DNA of 56,725 nucleotides. It comes from Saccharofermentans sp. (GTDB taxonomy: Bacteria > Bacillota > Clostridia > Saccharofermentanales > Saccharofermentanaceae). The notes under the pieces were generated by a model. That model saw nothing but the letters and a program-made list of their open reading frames with translations. It was not told where the DNA came from and did not search any database. A program made the position numbers and the translations under genes. The stretch lies in assembly GCA_024403695.1 (NCBI GenBank), contig JAKSRI010000018.1, positions 1 to 56,725 on the forward strand. The letters are read 5' to 3'. Of this stretch, positions 51,076 through 56,725 are shown piece by piece (within the stretch, counting starts at the first letter, position 1; each line of letters begins with the position of its first letter).

Positions 51076-54072
51076 TTATACTCCATTCTCGCGAGCCTTA
51101 CGTCTTACACGTGGGCCAGTTTGAATTTCCATTGCTTCCTCCTGCAGTCTCTCACTATCGATGAAAGACGCGATAGAAGCGTATTGTCCTTCTTTTTTTG
51201 CTCGGTCCAGGAGAGGCTTCAGGTACTTACCAGTATAAGACCCCTTGACTTTACTTACCTCCTCAGGGGTACCAGTCGCAATAATAGTACCGCCTTCGTC
51301 ACCACTCTCAGGTCCCAAATCTATAATATAATCTGCTGTCTTAATAACATCAAGGTTATGTTCAATGACAACAACCGTGTTCTTATTTTCCGTAAGGCGT
51401 TCCAAAATGTCAACTAACTTATGAACATCCGCCACGTGAAGGCCAGTAGTAGGCTCATCGAGCACGTACATAGTCTTACCAGTAGAACGCTTAGAAAGTT
51501 CAGCAGCGAGTTTGATTCTCTGCGCCTCACCACCAGACAGCTGAGTAGATGGCTGACCAAGCTTTATGTAACCTAATCCTACATCTTTTAGTGTTCTGAC
51601 TTTGTGGAAAATATTAGGCACTGCTTCAAAAAACTCACAGGCTTCATCAACACTCATATCCAGAATGTCAGCGATATTCTTGTTCTTATATCTAACTTCC
51701 AAAGTCTCTCTGTTATATCTTCTACCCTTACAAACATCGCACTTTACGTACAAATCTGGAAGGAAGTGCATCTCGATCTTATTAACACCATCACCCTGGC
51801 AGGCCTCGCATCGACCACCCTTAACATTAAAACTGAATCGGCCATTCTTATAGCCACGCTGCTTAGCATCAGGAGTGTTAGCATAGAGCGCACGAATAAG
51901 ATCGAACACGCCAATATAAGTCGCCGGATTAGAACGTGGTGTTCTACCGATAGGAGACTGATCAATAACGATAATCTTATCAAGGTTACTGTAACCCTTA
52001 ATATCCTTACACTTAACCTTACGCTTATGAGCGCCATTAAGCTCATGAGACAAAACAGGCACCAAAGTAGAATTGATAAGTGATGACTTACCAGAACCTG
52101 ATACACCTGTAATACATGTAAACAAACCAATTGGAATATCCACATCAATATTCTTAAGGTTATTAACTGATGCACCCTTAATAGAGATCTTACGTCCATC
52201 CGGGCTACGTCTGTCCTCTGGTACAGGAATAAACTTCTTACCACTTAAATACTGACCTGTAACAGACTCAGGAGTCTTAATAATCTCATCTACTGTACCC
52301 TGAGCTACAATGCGTCCACCATTAATACCAGCGCCAGGTCCAACGTCAACAATATAGTCAGCCGCACGCATAGTATCCTCATCGTGCTCAACTACGATTA
52401 CGGAGTTACCAAGGTCTCTTAATCGGTTCAATGTACCAAGAAGCTTGTCATTATCTCTCTGGTGAAGACCGATAGAAGGCTCATCAAGAATATAAAGTAC
52501 GCCCTGAAGACCAGAACCAATCTGTGTAGCAAGACGAATACGCTGTGCCTCACCACCAGAAAGTGTAGCGGCCGCACGGCTAAGAGTCATATATCCGAGT
52601 CCAACATCATCAAGGAACTGAAGTCTCGCCTTAATCTCCTTAACGATTGGCTCAGCAATCTGGCTATCTCGCTCACCGAACTTAAGCTTATCCATGAAGA
52701 CACGGCAGTCCTTTACAGACTTGGAAGTCAGATCACTAATATCAGTCTTATTAATAAGGATAGACAGGCTCTCCTTCTTAAGTCTCTTACCCTTACATGT
52801 GGAACACAAATCAATACTAAGATACTTCTCATAAGAAGCCTTGGCATCCTCAGAATAAGACTCGTTATATCTTCTCCAGATACTATGTGTAAGACCCTCC
52901 CACGCAGAGTAATAGTCCCCCCTACGGTCATAGATACTATTAGAAGTATCTATCTTCATCTTCACACCATCGTTACCATACATAATGATGTTCTGAATCT
53001 CTTCAGGAAGATCACAATAAGGTGTATCAAGTGAGAAGTTATAGTTCTCAGAAAGTGCCACGATAAAGCTTCTGCCCCAGCTCTTTGGATCGTTAAAATT
53101 CCAGCCGCCGGCAGTAATAGCACCGTCATTCAAAGACAGCTTAGGGTCATTAATACAAAGGTCAGGATCAACCCTGGTAAGGCTTCCAAGACCTGTACAC
53201 TCAGGACACGCACCATATGGATTGTTAAATGAGAAGCTTCGTGGACTTACCTCACCATAAGAGATACCACAGTCAGGGCAAGACAGATTCTGTGAAAAGA
53301 AATTCTCCACAGTCTCAAAAGATCTCATACCCTCCTCATCCTCAGATGGCACCTGAACCTCTACATTCAGAAGGCCCTCTGCGAGCTTCAGCGCAGTCTC
53401 GCAGGAGTCATAAAGACGAGTAGTATTAGAATCACGAATAACGAGACGATCGATAACTACTTCAATAGTGTGCTTCTGATTCTTATCGAGCTTAATCTCC
53501 TCATCGAACTCATACATGGAACCGTCAATACGAACACGCACATAACCGGCTCTCCTGTACTCATCCAGCTGCTTTACGAACTCACCCTTCTTACCTCTTA
53601 CTACAGGGGCCATGACAATGATTCTGGAGCCTTCTGGGTACTCCTTAAGCTTATCTACAATCTGATCAATAGTCTGAGACGCGATTGGCTTACCGCACTT
53701 CCAGCAAACAGGCTGTCCCACACGGGCATACAGCAGACGGAAATAATCATAAATCTCAGTAACCGTACCTACTGTAGAACGTGGGTTCTTAGAAGTAGTC
53801 TTCTGGTCAATAGAGATAGCTGGAGACAGACCCTCGATGTTATCCACATCAGGCTTCTCCATCTGACCTAAGAACATGCGGGCATAAGAAGACAGGGACT
53901 CGACATAACGTCTCTGTCCTTCAGCGTAAATAGTATCAAAAGCCAGTGAACTCTTACCGGAACCTGAAAGCCCTGTAAGAACAACAAGTTCGTTACGTGG
54001 AATTTCCACATCAATATTCTTAAGGTTATGCTCTCTGGCACCCTTAATTCTTATATACTTATACTCATTCAT
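51076..54072 (-). CDS. uvrA: Excinuclease ABC subunit A
   Basis: 998 residues, longer than the usual 940-950 because of a C-terminal extension ([20 protein letters not shown], then basic). Two ABC domains ([37 protein letters not shown]), signature loops [15 protein letters not shown] and [13 protein letters not shown], and zinc modules with CPDC/CPEC and CEAC/CDVC. Recognises damaged DNA with UvrB in nucleotide-excision repair. No LexA box was seen upstream by eye. Confidence 0.97.
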   Translation of the reverse strand: MNEYKYIRIKGAREHNLKNIDVEIPRNELVVLTGLSGSGKSSLAFDTIYAEGQRRYVESLSSYARMFLGQMEKPDVDNIEGLSPAISIDQKTTSKNPRSTVGTVTEIYDYFRLLYARVGQPVCWKCGKPIASQTIDQIVDKLKEYPEGSRIIVMAPVVRGKKGEFVKQLDEYRRAGYVRVRIDGSMYEFDEEIKLDKNQKHTIEVVIDRLVIRDSNTTRLYDSCETALKLAEGLLNVEVQVPSEDEEGMRSFETVENFFSQNLSCPDCGISYGEVSPRSFSFNNPYGACPECTGLGSLTRVDPDLCINDPKLSLNDGAITAGGWNFNDPKSWGRSFIVALSENYNFSLDTPYCDLPEEIQNIIMYGNDGVKMKIDTSNSIYDRRGDYYSAWEGLTHSIWRRYNESYSEDAKASYEKYLSIDLCSTCKGKRLKKESLSILINKTDISDLTSKSVKDCRVFMDKLKFGERDSQIAEPIVKEIKARLQFLDDVGLGYMTLSRAAATLSGGEAQRIRLATQIGSGLQGVLYILDEPSIGLHQRDNDKLLGTLNRLRDLGNSVIVVEHDEDTMRAADYIVDVGPGAGINGGRIVAQGTVDEIIKTPESVTGQYLSGKKFIPVPEDRRSPDGRKISIKGASVNNLKNIDVDIPIGLFTCITGVSGSGKSSLINSTLVPVLSHELNGAHKRKVKCKDIKGYSNLDKIIVIDQSPIGRTPRSNPATYIGVFDLIRALYANTPDAKQRGYKNGRFSFNVKGGRCEACQGDGVNKIEMHFLPDLYVKCDVCKGRRYNRETLEVRYKNKNIADILDMSVDEACEFFEAVPNIFHKVRTLKDVGLGYIKLGQPSTQLSGGEAQRIKLAAELSKRSTGKTMYVLDEPTTGLHVADVHKLVDILERLTENKNTVVVIEHNLDVIKTADYIIDLGPESGDEGGTIIATGTPEEVSKVKGSYTGKYLKPLLDRAKKEGQYASIASFIDSERLQEEAMEIQTGPRVRRKARENGV

Positions 54073-54106
54073 TAATAAGATCCGCCTAATAGAAAATATG
54101 TTCGTT

Positions 54107-56080
54107 TTATTCTAACACATACATTTCTAATTTGCCATCATTATTAAGAGATATTCCATCATCTTTATATAAAACATAAGATGCCTCATATCCCAACAAC
54201 TGAGTAGTGGAATAGTCAATATCTTTGGTGCTCATGACAGGCTTCACCAGCGGGATCGCACACCCCTTGCGGATGAAGAAAAACATTTCGTGCAAATCCG
54301 CATTAATATAGTGGTGTCCCTTCTCGAAGGTAGCGCACTCGAAGTCATTCCATCCGCGCATTCTGACGCACATCATTTCCTCAGGAAGATACACGTAACG
54401 GCCTTTGGCGTTCTGCTTATAAATTGGGGCAATCATCACCTCACCGCCAAGAAGCAGCTGGTCATCAACCTGGCGCGTGTCATCGTCATCGTAGTCGAAA
54501 GCCAGAGGGCGGAACATCATCTCATCGTTCTCCCTCGCCTTCAAAAACTCGCTGTAAAGATAAGGGATAAGCGCGTATCTGATTTTAATCATTTCGCCCA
54601 TAATCGCTTTGGTGGAGAAACGATAAAGTTCCTGCATGCGTGTGCCGTCACAGGAGTGATTACGGAAAAGTGGCGTAAACAAAGAGTACTGCAGCCACCT
54701 GATCATGAGGTCCTCAGTGGTATCGCAGCCAAAACCACCCATGTCCGGGCCAGTGTACAGGAATCCCGCCATATTTAGTCCAGGAAGCTGCGACATGGAC
54801 ATCAGAATGTGTGACCACCAGGACTTGTTATCACCCTGCCAGATACCGCCATAACGATGGGCACCAATATAAGACGCACGTGAGAAAAACAAAGTCCTCT
54901 TATCAGGCACAATTCTGCTTAATGCCTCGTTAGCACTACGAGTCATATTCATGCCATAAAGATTATGTACGTCCCTGTGGTTAACCATCCTTCCATCCAC
55001 GTTATGGTAGAACTTGTCGTAATCACCCTCGTTGCCGTTAAGCCCCGCCACCATACCAGTAAACGCGAAATACTCATTAATTCCCATATTACCTGAAGTG
55101 AGCGTGCTAACCTTCTCGAGAGTCTCCGCGAGCCTGTCCTCAGTGTAGAAAATCGCCGGCTCGTTCATATCATTCCAGAATCCGTCGATGCCCTGGGAAG
55201 TCAGCTGTTCGTACTTCTTGCCAAACCACGCACGCGCCTCAGGATTAAGGAAATCCGGAAAGTGCACCTTACCCGGCCACACCGCACCAACAAAGTCCTT
55301 GCCGTCAGCATTCTTACAGAAATAACCTTCCTTCACGCCCTCTTCATAGACATCGTAACCATCAGCAATCTTGACACCCGCGTCAATAATTGGCACCAGA
55401 TGCACTCCTTTTCCCTGAAGTTCCTGCGCCAGGCCCTTAAAGTCAGGAAAGCGCTCCTGATTCACTGTGAAGTCCTTATAGTCCTCCATGTAATCGATAT
55501 CCATGTAAATGCTGTCCAGTGGGATTTTATTCTCCTCGTAGTTCTGCGCCACTTCCCTAATATCAGCCTCATTCTTATATCCCCAGCGGCTCTGTCCATA
55601 ACCAAAAGCCCACAGAGGTGGCAAATAGCTCTTACCGATAACCCCACGAAACTGCTTAACAATATCCTTCTCGTTCTCGCCGGTAATGATATAAACCTTA
55701 AGGTCCATCTTCTCAGGCGTAACTGTCATGAGACTGCGCTTGGTGTAACCAATATCCCAGGTGAGCTTGCCAGGATAGTCAAAGAACACACCAAAAGTAG
55801 TGCTGCCACTAACGATCACGAAATTATGTGCGCCATAAAGAGAACGTGTATCCTCATGGTGATGTGGGTTGTCATAGCACCAGCTCACATACTGCCAACC
55901 ACGCTTGTTAATGCCCCTAACCTGCTCTCCAAGACCATAAACAATGTCTTCCTCAGCGAGGTCGAGCACGAAAGCACCCGCCTCCTGCTTAAAGTAAGGC
56001 AAAGTCCCCTTTGTCTCTTCTATATCTACAACTATCGCCTCTGTCTCGAAAGGCTCACCAAACACATATTTGCTAATCAT
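54107..56080 (-). CDS. GH31 family alpha-glycosidase
   Basis: About 657 residues, cytoplasmic (no signal peptide). The nucleophile is Asp in [12 protein letters not shown] (about 304) and the acid/base Asp in [11 protein letters not shown] (about 417); [30 protein letters not shown] and the [14 protein letters not shown] segment are also typical. Substrate is probably an alpha-glucoside, though alpha-xylosidase and other GH31 activities share these motifs. Start at [11 protein letters not shown] after CTGGAGAACTGCA. 34 bases before uvrA, a curious partner for repair genes. Confidence 0.92.
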   Translation of the reverse strand: MISKYVFGEPFETEAIVVDIEETKGTLPYFKQEAGAFVLDLAEEDIVYGLGEQVRGINKRGWQYVSWCYDNPHHHEDTRSLYGAHNFVIVSGSTTFGVFFDYPGKLTWDIGYTKRSLMTVTPEKMDLKVYIITGENEKDIVKQFRGVIGKSYLPPLWAFGYGQSRWGYKNEADIREVAQNYEENKIPLDSIYMDIDYMEDYKDFTVNQERFPDFKGLAQELQGKGVHLVPIIDAGVKIADGYDVYEEGVKEGYFCKNADGKDFVGAVWPGKVHFPDFLNPEARAWFGKKYEQLTSQGIDGFWNDMNEPAIFYTEDRLAETLEKVSTLTSGNMGINEYFAFTGMVAGLNGNEGDYDKFYHNVDGRMVNHRDVHNLYGMNMTRSANEALSRIVPDKRTLFFSRASYIGAHRYGGIWQGDNKSWWSHILMSMSQLPGLNMAGFLYTGPDMGGFGCDTTEDLMIRWLQYSLFTPLFRNHSCDGTRMQELYRFSTKAIMGEMIKIRYALIPYLYSEFLKARENDEMMFRPLAFDYDDDDTRQVDDQLLLGGEVMIAPIYKQNAKGRYVYLPEEMMCVRMRGWNDFECATFEKGHHYINADLHEMFFFIRKGCAIPLVKPVMSTKDIDYSTTQLLGYEASYVLYKDDGISLNNDGKLEMYVLE

Positions 56081-56123
56081 TGCAGTTCTCCAGATATTTT
56101 TGTTCTCGCGCAAATCTCACTAT

Positions 56124-56157
56124 AAAAAAAGAGAACATCCAATGTTATTGGATGTTC
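56124..56157 (-). terminator. Terminator of tRNA-Glu
   Basis: Minus-strand 11-bp stem GAACATCCAAT with ATTGGATGTTC and TTTTTTT tail. Confidence 0.9.
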
Positions 56158-56170
56158 ATCTTAATAATTG

Positions 56171-56245
56171 TGGTGACCCCAACGAGAATCGAACTCGTGA
56201 TTGCGCCTTGAGAGGGCGCCGTCTTAGCCGCTTGACCATGGGGCC
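56171..56245 (-). tRNA. tRNA-Glu (anticodon CTC)
   Basis: Cloverleaf on the minus strand: acceptor GGCCCCA/TGGGGTC, anticodon stem GCGCC/GGCGC around CTCTCAA (anticodon CTC, reading GAG), T arm CGAGT-TCGATTC. CCA is encoded. 75 bases. Confidence 0.95.
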
Positions 56246-56333
56246 GTTCATTTGCTCGAGTATATTAACATACGGATATGGGTTGTGCAAGTACTTTTTT
56301 ATTTTTTCTTATATTTATTAGCAAATCCTGTAA

Positions 56334-56384
56334 ATTCATCTGTTTGTTCATCTGATTTTAAAATTTATGAATTTTTAGATGAAT
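56334..56384. repeat. 51-bp palindromic element, single copy
   Basis: Same length and heptamer layout as the copies at 16838, 20910 and 34005. The outer left arm is ATTCATCT and the outer right arm AGATGAAT, a two-base compensatory change from ATTCATAA/TTATGAAT that preserves pairing. Confidence 0.85.
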
Positions 56385-56392
56385 ATTCAGCG

Positions 56393-56429
56393 TAAAAAAT
56401 TCCGAGCCGCCAATTGACGACCCGGAATT
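56393..56429 (-). terminator. Terminator after DUF4214 remnant
   Basis: Minus-strand ATTCCG and CGGAAT arms with TTTTTTACG tail. The loop and stem resemble the subtilase terminator at 21051-21086. Confidence 0.75.
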
Positions 56430-56457
56430 ATTAAACTTTAGAATAGTTTATGGGAAT

Positions 56458-56691
56458 TTAGCCGAATGGAATAATGCCGGACTTTTCACACAATGCTACG
56501 AACTCAGGTGACTGAGTAAATCCGTCGAATACCTTCTCACGACTAGCGCCCTTGTCGTACTTCTTATTAATGAACTCATCTGAGGAGAAAATCTCTGCCT
56601 CAATATACCAATCAGTCCCATTATTCGTACACTTGGAATGTTCACTTCTGCTAAAATCTATACAGAAGGGTCGCCCTTCGGGTGCTACCAC
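56458..56691 (-). pseudogene. Decayed C-terminal fragment of a DUF4214 protein
   Basis: The last part reads IFSSDEFINKKYDKGASREK then VFDGFTQSPEFVALCEKSGI, closely matching the end of the subtilase DUF4214 module, but about 30 residues of the middle (the FVTRLYLTFMDREP stretch) are missing between NKKY and DKGASREK. The N-terminal 25 codons have no DUF4214 match and no clear start site. With the related terminator and palindromic element downstream, it looks like a remnant of a duplicated surface-protein gene. The edge of the window prevents a full check. Confidence 0.6.
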
Positions 56692-56725
56692 ACTTTAACG
56701 TGTTGATGGCGGTTCGCTTTGCGGA

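Noticed and set aside
56171..56725. Integrated element at tRNA-Glu
   Set aside because: No integrase, no repeat of the tRNA 3' end, and neighbours are a terminator, the palindromic repeat and a DUF4214 remnant.

Overview
The window reads as chromosome of a low-to-mid-GC Clostridia, most likely a Lachnospiraceae member (family-level inference, no 16S present). Supporting points are a pyrophosphate-dependent phosphofructokinase, a fused NadD-YqeK protein, a ClpE-type ATPase, a DUF4214-tailed secreted subtilase, a C-type-lectin lipoprotein and three sigma factors fused to membrane anchors and ectodomains. Most of the window is ordinary housekeeping sequence; the interest lies in regulatory DNA, repeats and surface-sensing proteins.

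Layout. 1-4.5 kb: 5' end of pfp, a membrane zinc-ribbon protein, tRNA-Pro, a MATE transporter and birA. 4.5-6.1 kb: hicAB toxin-antitoxin and comEA, the latter with a repeat array upstream. 6.2-8.6 kb: a lipoprotein and a membrane-tethered sigma factor sharing an extracytoplasmic domain. 8.8-14.5 kb: a minus-strand operon lrp, aminotransferase, prfB, purD, nadD-yqeK, rsfS. 14.7-21 kb: lectin-like lipoprotein, zinc-ribbon protein, nuclease-like orphan, second membrane sigma factor, aquaporin. 21.1-24.2 kb: large secreted subtilase. 24.4-31.6 kb: purM, rnpB, and the operon dapA, dapB, yajC, dnaG, trmK, nif3. 31.7-33.9 kb: queA-tgt. 34.2-34.8 kb: vapBC. 34.9-43.7 kb: one long minus-strand gene string comM, dprA, topA, trmFO, a membrane protein, a membrane PP2C phosphatase and a PP2C-like pseudophosphatase. 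43.9-48.5 kb: ychF, third membrane sigma factor with a secreted cysteine-rich partner, and higBA. 48.5-56.2 kb: clpE, uvrA, a GH31 glycosidase and tRNA-Glu. The right edge holds a decayed DUF4214 remnant.

Main points. (1) Tandem 10-bp-phased TTGTCGG boxes, resembling Spo0A boxes, lie upstream of both competence loci (comEA and comM-dprA-topA-trmFO), suggesting a shared competence regulator. (2) Three proteins carry sigma-70 regions 2 and 4, an Ala/Gly-rich linker, one membrane segment and an ectodomain, so each could be a one-protein transmembrane sigma switch. (3) Eight copies of a 51-bp palindromic element occur at four intergenic loci; tandem copies always have a 72-bp period with unrelated 21-bp spacers, and one copy shows a compensatory arm change. 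(4) Three type II toxin-antitoxin modules have readable promoter/operator architecture.
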